Shown: positions 48,581 to 61,239, numbered from the stretch's first letter. The stretch is DNA of 64,000 nt from Paracyclopina nana (GCA_019096065.1 JAGUCH010000006.1:7026001-7090000), one strand, 5' to 3'. Program-made: numbers and translations. The notes: generated by a model not told the origin, from the sequence alone.

Positions 48581-49300
48581 TGTAGAGCAAAGGTCTTAAA
48601 AATTAAGTCCTAAAGCACTCTGTAGAGTCGACATTGGTCGACATGGTCGACATTGTTGAAAGTTTAGTTGATGTGAGAAAATCAATGGCAAATTCAGTTG
48701 AGCACAATTATTGACCCCTTCTTTTTTGTTGGAGCTGTCAAAATTTGCTCTCAAGCGCGTGACACTAACCATTGTCAATGTTTATGTCTGGTTTTAAAGA
48801 TTTTAATCCCCGCTTCAGCCCAATTCACACTGGGGCACATGCATTGGTAAAAAACTCCAAACTAGCAGTTACACTTTGCTAACTGAGCTTTCCTCTCAAA
48901 GGTTCTAAAATACCTTAAAAAACATGTTAATGAACTAGTGAAAAACTGCAAAAACTAGTTTTGAAAAATACTTTAACTTTCAAAACTGACGTAATTTAAA
49001 AACGTGTGAAAACTAAACTGGTTGAACTACATTAAAGTTCTTTAAAAAACCAGAAAACACTTTTACAATTTAAAAAAAGTTACGAAATTAAGAACTTTTA
49101 AAAGAAACATTGAAGAACAATTAAGTCTTTAAATAAGTTATCGAAGCTCAACTAGCTTCTTATTTTGAATTTTTTTAAATTTCAACTGCGATTACTAAAA
49201 AATGAAAAGTGTGATTTGACGACATTTCTCAAATTTCTGTTTGGTTCATCATTTGCAATGGCATTGAGCGGGTATTTTCTCAGCAAGAAAACCCTAAGGC
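48581..49300. other. unique DNA
   Basis: A GTCGACAT word repeats near 48627-48650. One CACACTGGGGCA resembling the neighbouring MITE end lies at 48827. No gene seen. Confidence 0.4.
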
Positions 49301-49619
49301 ATGATTTTGAGGTCAGTTTGCCCCAGTGTGAGCAGCTCTACTCGTATACTCAAGCGGAGCTTAAAATCAAATCCCATGTTTGGAGACACACTAGGCTTAA
49401 TCCTAAACTCCCTAACCTTACATAAAAAGCATTTCATATATAATGGTTTTGAAAAAATGTCGATGATGCCAGCAGCAGCCTCTGGAAAATATGGAATTTG
49501 AGAGCTTTTGCAACCTAATCCATCATGGTCACGTGACTCTTTTGTCTTAGATTTGCATCTGCATCGAAGCAGCCTACAATACATGCAGACACTCTGGGGT
49601 AAACTGACCTCAAAATCAT
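49301..49619. mobile_element. MITE with CCCCAG inverted ends, 319 bp
   Basis: Inverted termini of about 30 bp with GATTTTGAGGTCAGTTT then GCCCCAG or ACCCCAG. Related single ends (CACACTGGGG) occur at 48827, 53000 and 53084. Confidence 0.85.
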
Positions 49620-51109
49620 CCCTCGGGGTTATCGTGCTGTGTCAAATGCAAAACAATGTCATTGCTGCTGAGAATTAGCTTTTGAATTTGCTCTTGGTTG
49701 TGCTGACTGAATTCTCAGCTAAAATAAATTTACATTTATTTCTTTAAAACCGAAAATTTGAGAATCATCGAAATCCGAAAGAATATAGCAATTATGTTTT
49801 TTGATGCTTAATTTATTAATTTTATTAAAAAAATTAAAATAGGTTCAAATGCCACTTATTCTTTAGAATTAGTTATTTTTAAGTCATTTTTAAGATTACA
49901 ACATATTTTTAGTTTAAAGAATGTGTATATGCATTAAAAGATTTGCTGAAATTATAATTTATTTTTTTTAACTTTTAAAGGCGCTGTTTCCCCGCATGTG
50001 CATATGTAACAAATGGACATGGGTGTTTACTTGACAAAATGTGGATCAATATGAATTGAAGGATGATCAACCACAAGCATTGGCGTTTTCCGATTGCGGT
50101 TAACATGAGTGAGATTGATGGCTTGTGATGGATCATCGACATTTCTCGTGGGGAACAACCAAGAAACCTTGTTTGAATGTGCAACATTTTACAACATTGC
50201 TACATTTCGCCAAAATCCTAGGCACAATTCATGTGCTGACTCCAGATTTCAAACATTTGAATCAAACATTTAACAATTGGACTCCCGCAAAAAAAAACTG
50301 CGATTGCGCTAACGTTTTAACTTACTTTTAAACACAAGTTATTATGACATTAATAATAACATTTTTGATGTAGTTATGTGAAGATTATGTGAAATATCTT
50401 TTTAAAAAGAAAATAAATTTTGATTTCTCGTCAAAAAATAAAACATTTTGTGTACAAACGCTCTTTTCTACTGCTAAATAGATTAAATACAATACAATAA
50501 TTAATTACGTCTTTACACAAAAAATCGATGCTTTTTTACAAATGAATAGCAATTTATTTTCCAAATTAAATTTTTTTTAACTTAACGTACATTAATTGGT
50601 AATTTTAAAATGTCATAATTCATTAATATATATTTTTAAATATGTGCATAGTTCGTTAAATTGAGTCATAGCAAAATAGCAAATTTTTTAATGCCGTTCC
50701 AATTGCTCGACATTTGATTCAAATGTAAAAAGCTGATGTGCAGCATTCAAATTGCGACTAGGAATTTGGTGAAAAGCAAACATATCGATTTTTATTGTTC
50801 GTGACCACTCGAAAAAGCTGCATTATACGTTTGGAGGGATCAAGTGGCTCCATCTGATATCCCTTGAATCAGACACCGGCTCTCAATTGCGTCGTGATGC
50901 ATCAAAAAACAGCCGGAGCCACTCAGGCAGAAACTGGCTCGCGTTTTTTTTGCATCACCCTTTGTTTTCATAGTACACTGAAACAGTGTCACCTGCTCAA
51001 AGTTGTCACAATTTGACTTAATTTGACTCTAATCAAGTTATTGAGGTGAAAATTACTCCAATTTTAACAATAAATTGATAAAACAAATTTTAAATGAATA
51101 AAACCTTGT
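49620..51109. other. AT-rich unique DNA
   Basis: No gene, RNA or element identified. Confidence 0.45.
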
Positions 51110-51690
51110 TTTCAAATGGATGAAATTTGACTTTTTTATCATTGATGAAACTTGAATTTTTGTTAATGATGTTTGACTTTTTCTAGTTGATAAGATTTGA
51201 CTTATTCAAATTCTGGAAATAGAAGAAATTTGACTTTTCAAATTCAATAAAGAGTTTCTCTAATTGATGAAATTCGACTTTTTCTGTGATTTAACTTATT
51301 CTAATCCAGGAAATTTGACTTTTTCAAATTGATAAGATTTGACGTATTCCAATTCAGGAAATTTAACTTCTTCTAATTCTAATGAAAGAAATTTGACTTT
51401 TTAAAATTCAACAAGTTTGACTTTCTCTAATTGATAAAGACTTTTTCTAATTGATGAAATTTGACTTTTTCTTAGTTGATAAGATTTAACTTATTTAACT
51501 TATTCAAATTCTGGAATTTTGACTTTTTCAAATTCTGGAATTTTGACTTTTTCAAATTCTGGTATTTTGACTTTTTCAAATGCTGGAATTTTGACTTTTA
51601 CAAATTCTGGTATTTTGACTTTTTCAAATTCTGGATTTCAATTTTCAAATTGATGAAATTAGACTTTTGTTAATTGACAAAAATTTTTCA
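51110..51690. repeat. ~24-bp minisatellite
   Basis: Unit GAATTTTGACTTTTTCAAATTCTG, clearest at 51509-51640, with degenerate TTTGACTTTTTCTAATTGATG copies before it. Confidence 0.9.
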
Positions 51691-52089
51691 TTTTTTGCAT
51701 TTACAAAGCAAACAATTTATTCCCATCATCTTGTTACGCGGGCATTACAAAAAGAAGGGCTGAGTAATAAAAAATGGAAAAACTAGTTAAGAAGTGGCGG
51801 CGTTTTTGCATTCGTCTCAAGAAGAAGGCGCAAAATCTCATTTACAGGCTGTCACAAGTTTTTGCTGTGCTTGATTCCAGCACTTGCTCAGCACGACTTT
51901 GACAGCTCAGCTTTTGTTCATACAAGTCTGCTGCAATAACTATTTATTTTTGACCAAAGCTACTTCAATAGTTGCTTTAAATTGAAATCAAATAATGAAT
52001 TATGGTAAAAGTTAGTTTTAGTCCCTAAAGTCAAGCTATCATGAGACTAAGAATTAGGAGTAGACTGAAAATTCAAGACTAAAAGTAAG

Positions 52090-52760
52090 GTAAAGAAAAA
52101 AAGTTACTTTTATGCTTAAAAATTAGTTTGATACTTAAAAGTTAATTTTATGCTTAAAAGTTAGTTTTAGACTTAAAAAGTTTTAGACTTAAAAGTTAGT
52201 TTTAGACTTAAAAGTAGTTTTAGACTTAAAAGTTAGTTTTAGACTTAAAAGTTAGTTTTTAGCTCGAACAGTTAATTTTTATACTTGAAAGTTAGTTAGA
52301 TACCTAAAAGTTAGCTTTATGCCTAAAATTTGGTTTTATGGCTATAATATATGTAGTTTTATGCTTAAAAGTTAGTTGTTTTGAACTAATGCTTAACTTT
52401 AGCCTAAAAGTATGGTAACAGGTTAGGACAACAAGTTAGTTTCAGATTAGATATAAGTTTTTAGACAAAAAGTTAGTTTTAGAGGGAAAGTTAGTTTTAG
52501 ACAACAAGTTAGTTGTAGACAACAAGTTAGTTTAAGACAACAAGTTAGTTTTAGACAACAAGTTAGTTTTAGTCAACAAGTCAGTTTTAGACTACAAGTT
52601 AGTTTCATACTAGATATAAGTTTTAGACACTAAGTTAGTTTTAGACTGAAAGTTATTTTCAAACCAAGAGTTAGTTTTACACAAAAAGTTAGTTTTAGAC
52701 CAAAACTTAGTTTCAAACTAGACACACACTGTAAGTTTTAGACTGAAAGTTAGTCAAGAG
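52090..52760. repeat. 18-19-bp minisatellite
   Basis: Unit AGTTAGTTTTAGACTTAAA, passing into GTTAGTTTTAGACAACAA. Confidence 0.93.
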
Positions 52761-53374
52761 TATAACTAAGTTTGAGATCAACATTGGGCGAAATGTAGCT
52801 AATTTAAGGCTTTCAACCAGAGATGAAGACGAAGAAGAAGAAATAGAGGATTTTCCTTGGCATTTTCCACTGTGGGAAACCGCAAAAATGGCGACACACG
52901 AAAGCTCATTTGCGGCCAGAAGCCATTTCCGACACTTTACTGCATATTGCAAGAGAAAACTCATATAATAAAAGAGGAACCCTCTTCACTCTATAGGTGC
53001 ACACTGGGGTAAACGCGCCCTTAAAAAACCCCAAATTTTAAACTTCCTAAATAAATCTATAATTTGCTTTTTTTTAAGTGAGTGCACACTGGGGCAATTT
53101 GTGATTTGGAAAAAACTACATTTTGGTAGGTTTTTCTCCACTGTGAGCATAAAATAAAACATTGATCTTTGACCACCAATTCCATGTATGTGCCTTGCTA
53201 AGCTCAATTTTGCTAGGGGATCGACCCGGCTTTTTAGATAAGCATTTATACATCAGATAAGCACAATCAGGTTTGGGCTTAAATGGCTACAAAGGTTTTG
53301 AAAAATATTCTTTTTTACTAATGAATAGACAAATAAAGTCATTTATTACGACACTTAATGCAATTTTGGGGACA

Positions 53375-54235
53375 AATTGCATTTGAGGGCACTTAATGCA
53401 TTTTACAACACTGAATGCATTTATGAGCACAAAATACATTTTTGAGCACAAAATACATTTTTGGGCACAAAATACATTTTTGAGCACAAAATACATATTT
53501 GAGCACAAAATGCATTTTTGAGCGGAAAATACATTTTTGAGCACAAAATGCATTTTTGAGCAGAAAATACACTTTGGGAGACACAGTACTCTATTGGGCA
53601 CAAAATGCTCATAGAGCACAAAGTACTCTTTTGGGCACAAAATACATTTTTGAGCACAAAATACTCTTTTGGGCACACAATGCATTTTTGGGCACAAAAT
53701 GCATTTTTGAGCACAAAATACATTTTTGAGCACAAAATACATTTTTGAGTAGAAAATACACTTTGGGAGACACAGTACTTTATTGGGCACAAAATACTCG
53801 TAGAGCACAAAGTACTCTTTTGGGCACAGAATACTCGTTGAGCACAAAGTACTCTTTTGGGAAAAAAAATATATATTTTGGGCACAAAATATACTTATGG
53901 GCACAAAGTTCTCTTTTGGGCACAAAATACTCTTTTGAGCAGAAAATACACTTTTGGACACAAATTAAAACTTTTGGCACAAATTAAAACTTTTGGCACA
54001 AATTACAACTTTTGGACACAAATTACAACTTTAGGCACAAATTACAGTTTCTGGCACAAATTACAACTTTTGGCACAAATCGCAATTTTTGGCACAAATC
54101 TCAAGTTTTGGCACATATTGCAATTTTTGATTTTTGGGCACGAAACACATTTTTGTACACACAATACTCTTTGGGGCACAAATTTCGTTTTTGGGCGTAA
54201 AATACTCTTTTGGGCACAATTTCCCCTCAAAATAT
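53375..54235. repeat. 19-bp minisatellite with a ~180-bp higher-order duplication
   Basis: Unit GCACAAAATACATTTTTGA. A block with AGAAAATACACTTTGGGAGA, a GACACAGTACT word and CATAGAGCACAAAGTACTC occurs twice (about 53540-53640 and 53725-53830). From 53940 the unit becomes TTGGCACAAATTACAACTT. Because 19 is not a multiple of 3, all three minus frames read the same 19-residue repeat. Confidence 0.94.
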
Positions 54236-54771
54236 ACAAAATACAAATACTTAATGTAGCTGTAATAGTACATTTGTAGTATGTTGCAGTATTTAATTTC
54301 AAGTTTGAACCACTTGCTTTCCAAAGTCATCCATCTTTTCCTTGGAAAGCTTTTAATGTTTGCTGACTTGAAGAGGAAATTTGATGACAAAATGCAAGAC
54401 CAACATGCAACCACTTCAACAATAAATCTTTCTTTAGCTAGTTGGATAATTTACATCAAACTGTATGCAGGAGTAGTTGAATGAACTTTCTCCACTACTA
54501 CAAAAAAAAACACCTGCAAAGGCGAAAAGAGAAAGCCATTTCACTATTAGATGTTATCTTATTATGTATTTTTGTATTCACCCAAGCACGAACATACATA
54601 ATCAACCATAGTTGGAAATTTCATTCGAAATGTTATTTTAATAATTTATCAATAATAATAATCATTAAGTTTTACTTCAACTTTCAGTATTTATAATGTT
54701 ATGTTAGTTAACAAAGTGTAGTATCGATATTTTTTAATTTTGAATCCTTTTGCCAAATTGACGGCTTTTAT
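54236..54771. other. unique DNA
   Basis: No supported gene. Confidence 0.4.
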
Positions 54772-55980
54772 CAATGACGATGTTTCATTATTATTTTCAG
54801 TTCCTTTTAGACAAATTGTGCGTCAAAGCTCATAGGGTGAAAACAACAAGATTCTTTTTGATTTCGTCAATGATTTGTGCCAAATTTTGCACACAATTGA
54901 ACCTACGCTATTTGATACGGATCACTTTATATTGTACACAACAAATGTGTAGTGGAGTGTATTTGGCTTTAATTAGGCACGCTTTTGTGAGATAGCCATC
55001 ATTAAAAGGTCAATAGCGAACAAAGGCTCAGTATGTAAACTGTTTTTATCCATTTATAATATTAACTGATTTTCAGTATTGACAAACATTTCTAGTTTCT
55101 AGTAATAACTTTGAATGGTAACTTTGGCTAATTAAGTTTCGGAATTGTTATTTCCAGCTAATTACAAAGTTAAATACTGTAATACTTTGTTAATTTCTAA
55201 TTACAAAGGTTATCATGAATGTTTTAAGTACAACACAGTTTGTTAAATTACCATTGCAAAGCTATAGAATAACCTCTAAGGGTAACTTAACTAAATAACT
55301 TAATTAGTTTACCAATAACTATACCAGTTACTTTTTAACTTTAACCTTAATGGTTATTGCATAGTGTTATTTTAAACAATAATTTGACTGAGAAGGCTAA
55401 AAAAAATAACCCAACCAAATAACCGCAACATATGAAATTACTTTGGTATACAAAACATATACAATAACTTAATTAGTTTACCAATAACTATACCAGTTAT
55501 TTTTAACTTTAAAGGTTATTGCATAATGTTATTTTAAGCAATAATTTGACTGATAAGGCTAAAAATAACCTAGCCAAATAACTGAATAAATGGAATTACC
55601 TTGGTATACAAAACTGGTATACGTACTGAGCCCATGAGTGTGTGTGTGTGCACCTGCATGGTATACTTTTGTAATCTGTTGGTTTCATCTTTCGACCAAA
55701 CATTACAGCACTAATTTAGGCAGACATTTGCCGAAAAAGACACCAGTTCACAACTTTTTGACACACGCACAATTGATCCATCAAATGTCATTGTTATTTG
55801 CTAAGTAAATTCTCAATTCCGGAGTGGGCGGAAAGTTATGTATTTCAGGGTAACTTTTGTTGAAAAAGTTGTAGCAAATAAGGCATGAAATCAAAACTAA
55901 TCCGGTTGTTTTCACAACTTGCTCTTTGACGCACAATTTTGCTTGAAGGAACTGAAAATTCAATTGAAACATCGTCATTT
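54772..55980. mobile_element. 1.2-kb foldback element with ~115-bp inverted ends
   Basis: The ends pair through AATGACGATGTTTCA, TTTTCAGTTCCTT, AAATTGTGCGTCAAAG and GTGAAAACAAC. Weakly similar frames on opposite strands at the two ends (LCVK..VKTT) reflect the inverted repeat. No transposase. It contains a tandem duplication of about 165 bp (55294-55455 and 55462-55612). Confidence 0.9.
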
Positions 55981-56450
55981 CTTTCCATTTAAAACACACA
56001 AACGATAAAAATCCTCTTCTTTTTAGCTTGCATTAAAAAATAGCACATTCATTTTTTTTTTTTTTTCGCGAAAGCCATTATTTACTTTTATGTGTCAAAT
56101 TGCCATATGTTTTTTTGGCTCAGCTGTGGCTCACAGTGCAGTTGTAGGTGAGACGCTGGTCTATAAATATGGCAAATTATTGCTACTTTTTGGTCATTTT
56201 CCCACTATGTGCTCTCATAGTGTTTTATTTGGTTCACTATTTCATCTCCATTCTACACTCACAAACATTGAAGCATCTTTAAAGGCATTTCAAACAAAAA
56301 GTAAGTGAACAGGATTTTCTTAAAAGAAAAAGCATTTAAAAACATCTATTTTTAGGGCTGTGATTGAAAAAATGTAATTATTGCATTGTCAGCAATTAAA
56401 ACTCGATTTTATGTAATAAATAAAGAATTGAGTTTTGCAAATATTCAAGA

Positions 56451-56523
56451 GCCCTCGTGGCCTAATGGATAAGGCATCGGCCTCCTAAGCCGGGGATTGT
56501 GGGTTCGAGTCCCACCGGGGGTA
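56451..56523 (+). tRNA. tRNA-Arg (CCT)
   Basis: 73 nt. The acceptor GCCCTCG pairs with CGGGGGT and the discriminator is A. The D stem is GCCT/AGGC, the anticodon loop CTCCTAA gives CCT, and the T arm is GTGGGTTCGAGTCCCAC. It is followed by a long T-rich terminator. It closely resembles animal tRNA-Arg(CCT), including the G1-U72 pair. Confidence 0.97.
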
Positions 56524-56718
56524 AACTTCTTTTTTTCTTTTTTCTTATTATCTTAATAAATCACATATTTCCTATTACATCAGCAAATTAGACCCAAAAA
56601 CCAAACTGAATACTATTTTAAATTCATATAATTCAGGCTTTTTTATATAATTTGAAAAAAGTAAAAACTGTAAATTTCATTAAATAAATAAAGGAAAGTC
56701 ATGCTTAATTTAAAAGCA

Positions 56719-56791
56719 GCCCTCGTGGCCCAATGGATACGGCATCGGCCTCCTAAGCCGGGGATTGTGGGTTCGAGTCCCACCGGGGGTA
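56719..56791 (+). tRNA. tRNA-Arg (CCT), second copy with a D-stem mismatch
   Basis: It differs from the copy at 56451 at two bases, position 13 (T to C, 56731) and position 22 (A to C, 56740). These two positions pair in the D stem, so the copy has C13-C22 in place of U13-A22. The remainder and the T-run terminator are intact. Whether it is functional is uncertain. Confidence 0.9.
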
Positions 56792-56940
56792 AACTTTTTT
56801 TTTTCCTCCTTTATTTCAGCTTTCCGCGAGTCCATTTGCGTTTTTATGTTGGCGGATAAAAAAAATGGGCTAAGCTGAAGCTGCAAAGTAATCTGCAGTA
56901 AAAATATCCAGGCTTGACTTTATGGCTTTATGCGTTGATG

Positions 56941-57708
56941 TGCTGTTCATCTGCGCGATTTTAATGCTTTTTTTATTATTTTGCTTTCTAAAGTAGTCTT
57001 AGACTATTTGACTTCATCGGCTTTTGAATAAAGTCAAGACAGATTAATTCAGCACAAAATAATTAATATTGATGCATATTGGGCAAAAACCGCCAAATCC
57101 TCACAAATAACTAAATTACTTCAAAATCTATTATTTCAAATGTGACTCAATTACTTCAAAATCTATTATTTCAAATATGACTCATATCCATTCAAATTTG
57201 ACTCAAATTCGGCTGTTTAACTCAAATTTGATTAAAAACTCTTGAATCAGAATAAATTACTTTTTAAAACTAAATCATTTTAAATCAGAAAAACACTATT
57301 CAGATTGACTCAAAAACTTTTCAAATTCTACTCAATCCTTTTCTTGGCTCGAAATCTGTCAAATTCGATTCAAAACCTTTCGAATTGGACTCAAATCTTT
57401 GTTGACTCAAACCCTTTCAAATTTGACTCAATCATTTTCAAATTTGCCTCAAAAATCCTTCAAATTTGCCCCAAAAATCCTTCAAATTTGCCTCAAAAAT
57501 CCTTCAAATTTGCCTCAATCCTTTTAAAATTTGCCTCAAAAAAATTTGAAATTTGACTCAATCATTTTTAAATTTGCCTCAAACAAAATTTGAAATTTGA
57601 CTCAATCATTTTCAAATTTGCCTCAAAAAAAATTTGAAATTTGACTCAAACCTGGTGATTTGACTTAGCAACGAAAGTTTAAAAGTTGCGCAGTAGATGA
57701 ACAGCGCA
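56941..57708. mobile_element. possible inverted-repeat element around the 57-kb array
   Basis: GTGCTGTTCATCTGCGCG at the left faces GCGCAGTAGATGAACAGCGC at the right. The interior is mostly the minisatellite at 57110. Confidence 0.5.
57110..57655. repeat. ~22-bp minisatellite
   Basis: Unit TTCAAATTTGCCTCAAAAATCC with TTGACTCAA variants. Open frame with NLPQKSFKFA repeats is an artefact of the array. Confidence 0.92.
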
Positions 57709-57916
57709 TAAAGTGGCACAAGAGTTTGGCAGCTTTTTGTTTTTTCCTCCCATTTTTTATGCACGTGCTCACTTTTTCGCATGGTTGATCCATGGCTGAT
57801 ATTTCCCCCATTATTTTCTAGTCCTCGCGTGCGCATTCATTGTGTGACAAAACTGATTAGACATGCCCCAAAAGTGACACCCCATTTAAAAAAGCTTTGC
57901 TTGTTGACTCATCGGG

Positions 57917-58478
57917 GCCCTCCTCATCTGCTTTAATTCACACATAAAAAAACCATGAAAATTGTCGGAATTTTCCCAAATTGTAAATTTAATTGAAAAG
58001 TAAAAATTCAGAAATGTCAATTGACTATTTTTTTATTAATTTGACAATATTCATTAATAATAAGGTCTGAAAAGTGAATTGGAATAGTTTTACAAAGTTA
58101 AAATTACATTGATATTGATACACAAAAAACTCGATTCCCATTTTTTGTTATCTGAATTTTCCCAAATTGTAAATTGAATCGAAAAGTAAAAATTCAAAAA
58201 TGTCAATTGACTATTTTTTTATTAATTTAACAATATTTATTAATAATAAGGTCTGAAAAGTGAATTGGACTAGTTTTACAAAGTTAAAATTATTACATTA
58301 AAATTGATTAACAAAAAGCTCGATTCCCATTTTTTGAAATTTAATTTAATTTCTAAAGTTGCAAAGTTGAGAATTAGTAGATACGCAAATTTTCTACATT
58401 TTGATACATTTTCCCTAGACTTTTCAGTCAATTTGCAAAGTTTATTACGGAAGACATAATTCAGCAGATGAGTAGGGC
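57917..58478. mobile_element. MITE, 562 bp, containing a 186-bp tandem duplication
   Basis: Ends GCCCTCCTCATCTGCT and the complement of GCCCTACTCATCTGCT. Inside, 57966-58151 is repeated at 58152-58345 (TTTTCCCAAATTGTAAATT, ACTAGTTTTACAAAG-type blocks, CTCGATTCCCATTTTTTG). Confidence 0.85.
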
Positions 58479-59219
58479 CGTGCACGCGGGGTCATTTTGT
58501 TCTGCTCATATAATAATTAATCGTGGGAAATGAGGCGAAAAAAGAAGAAGTCAAATCGTGATGTGCGCAACACAAAATCTTGAGCAACAGATTTTCACTA
58601 GATTTCATCAAGATTGCAATTATTTTGTATGTGTAATTGCAGGCTGGAAATTTTATCAGCAAATCTTTTGATTAAAATCATTAAGGAAAATAAATTTGAT
58701 TTTTCAATACAACCTTCATAAAATAGTTAATTTTGAGAAAATATGGTTTTTTAAGTTATTTTCAAAAAAATAATCTTTTTTAAATCAATGCAATTTTCAT
58801 GAAAAATAATGGGTTTTTTTAATTAATGCAATTTTAATAAAAAATAATGGTGTTTTTTACTTTTAAATGCTATTTTCATAGATACATTATATTTTTTTAT
58901 TTAATTTGGAAAAATATGGCTGCCTTTTAGATTTGTGTTTTGACAGAAAATGCAGTTAAATGGAATACAAGATGGATGATGTAAGTAATAGACTTTATAG
59001 TAGTAGTTGTACAAAGTAGCTGCGAGGTGAGATAATTGTCGGTTTCGGTAAATGAGAAAATTCCTTACTGACCGTTGAAGTAATGAGTCATCTCCCTTCC
59101 GCCGCTTTGCCAGACATCTTGGCGCCGACACTACACACAGAAATCCCGCCAAATTGACCGGGGTCAAAAAACAAAACACAGTCAGCATCCTCTTGCACTC
59201 TCTGGACAATGTTGCAAAG
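58479..59219. other. unique DNA
   Basis: The first part is very AT-rich. 59040-59215 is GC-richer with GGCGCCGAC and CCGCCGC words. It could be a promoter or exon of an unseen gene, but no structure supports one. Confidence 0.35.
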
Positions 59220-60060
59220 CAGCGAGGTAGCTCAGCTGAGCTGAGCTAAAAAGCTGAGCTAAGAAAAGAGGAGGTGAGCTAAGCAAAGAAAAGCTGAGCA
59301 AAGCTATAATGAGCATAAAACTGAGACGAGATGAGCTAAGCAAAGCTGGGCAGATCTAAAAAGCTGAGATAAGCAAAGAAAAGCAGAGCAAAGCGATGAT
59401 GAGCAAAAAACTGAGCTGAGCAAAGCAAAGGCTGTGCTGAGCAAAGGCTGTGCTGAGTGAAGCTGAGCTGAGCAAAGCTGAGCTGAGCAAAGCTGAGCTG
59501 AGCAAAGCTGAGCTGAGTAAAGCTGAGCTAAGCAAAGGCTGAGCTGAGCAAAGCTGAGCTGAGTAAAGCTGAGCTGAGTAAAGCTGAGCTAAGCAAAGGC
59601 TGAGCTGAGCAAAGCTGAGCTGAGTAAAGCTGAGCTGAGTAAAGCTGAGCTAAGCAAAGGCTGAGCTGAGCAAAGCTGAGCTGAGAAAAGAGGAGGTGAG
59701 CTAAGCTATGATTAGCAAAAAACTGAGATGACTAGGCAAAAGCTGAGATGAGTAAAGCTGAGCTGAGCTGAGCTAATCAAAGCTGAGCAAAGATGAGATG
59801 AGCAAGACGAGCTAAGCTATGGCTGAGCTGAGCGAAGCTTAGCTGAGAAAAGAAGAGCTAAGCTATGATGAGCAAAAAACTGAGAGGACTAAGCAAAAGC
59901 TGAGATGAGCAAAGCTGAGCTGAGAAAAGCTGAGATGTGCAAAGCTGAGCTGAGCAGAGCAAAGAGGAGCTAGGCTAAACTGAGCTGAGCAAAGGCTGAG
60001 CTGAGCTAAGCTGAGCTGAGCAAAGGCTGAGCTGAATAAAGCAAAGCTGAGCTGAATATG
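59220..60060. repeat. 15-bp minisatellite with 61-bp higher-order unit
   Basis: Unit AGCTGAGCTGAGCAA. Between about 59500 and 59690 a 61-bp block (three 15-mers and one 16-mer) repeats about three times. Longer blocks with AAAAGAGGAGGTGAGCTAAG recur. Confidence 0.95.
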
Positions 60061-61239
60061 ATTTTCCAAAGAGAGGAAATTGAAGCTATAACATTACTTT
60101 AAAAACCAAGTATTTTAATTTGTATTAGGGTTGATTTTTTTTCACTATGTGTAGTCAATAGTTCATTAATTTGAGCATTGTCAGTTCATCCTTCATTTTG
60201 AGCCACTTTTGGCACCTCATTTCCATTGGCGTCTTCGCTGATGGTTTCACGCTGTAATTGGGATTTATTTCCGACCCTTTGAGTCCAATTAATTGAGTGC
60301 AAAGCCCTCGCGTGACTACCAACATCAGTCCAGGTCTTCAATGCGACAGAAACCTAATAAATAACCACATTTCATTTCATATTTTCAAGACTTTGATCTT
60401 CATTTGATCTGCTTACTTAGATTTTTGAGTTTTGCATCTAACTTAAAAAAAGGATTTTCATACTTTGTGACCCAACTTTGATGTGTGCTAAAAGTAACAC
60501 TTTTTTATTTAGGTTTTTTTTTAACTTTGAGTTTTGATCTTACTTAGATCTGATTAAAAATTTTTTTTTCAGTTTTTGACCTAATAAGGTTTTCTTATCT
60601 ACTGTTTTAGAATTTTGATTCAAGTTTGATTTAAAAGGTAAATTAGGACATCTTGCGGTATTTGAACTTTTGAGCTTTGAGCTCTTTTAGTTCTTGATCT
60701 ATCGCAAGCATTGATTTAGTTCAAGTTATGATTCAAATATCTAAACATAAAAAAGGATCTACAAATTATGATCTAAAAGCAATTAGTGCTGTTTGATCTA
60801 CAAGCTATTACATCATTCATGTCAGTTGTTTATATACTGAAAAATTGGATCTAAAAAATTGGATCTAAACTTTTAACTATCAGCCAGACTATCGAAAATT
60901 TGAATATTTTAAATTAAGTTTAGATCCTTTATTTGTGACTTTGTACAATTTCCTCCTCTAGGAAAAAATGGAATTTTGTTTTTTCCCACAGTTTTTGGGT
61001 GGGCAGACCACAACAAATATTGAAGGCTTGACCTTGGGTGAAAAAATTCTTTGTGGTCAGATGAACCAATCTTGCGTGGCGAATCAAGCCCTAAAAACCC
61101 AGAGAGATGAATGGGAAGTTCATCTACTTGATTTCCTCCTGTTGTTTTTCACATGACCGTGTCCAATGTTTGGTCTACAGGTGAACCGGCCCATTTTTGA
61201 TTGAATCTTGCTGCGTGATCGCGTGTCAATTTGAGTCGA
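60061..61239. other. unique intergenic DNA
   Basis: AT-rich with degenerate TTTGATCT words (60380-60800). AGTTCATCTACTTG (61124) and AGGTGAACCGGCCC (61181) resemble MITE ends but are only about 60 bp apart. No gene. Confidence 0.4.

Noticed and set aside
53287..53961. Long Cys-rich minus-strand frame (224 codons) with repeated CAQKCILCP-like residues
   Set aside because: It lies wholly in a 19-bp minisatellite. Since 19 is not a multiple of 3, the same repeat peptide appears in all frames. No independent coding evidence.
54774..55999. Two similar short proteins on opposite strands (FQFL..LCVK..VKTT)
   Set aside because: They are the two arms of one inverted repeat translated in opposite directions, not paralogous genes.
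58901..59209. 102-codon minus-strand frame and nearby short ATG frame in a GC-richer patch
   Set aside because: The long frame starts with TTG and the ATG frame stops after nine codons. No acceptor or partner exon found.
59220..60060. GAGCTGAGCTGAGC array resembles mammalian immunoglobulin switch regions
   Set aside because: The resemblance is the short AGCT/GAGCT word only. There is no immunoglobulin or AID context, and the array behaves like the other minisatellites here.
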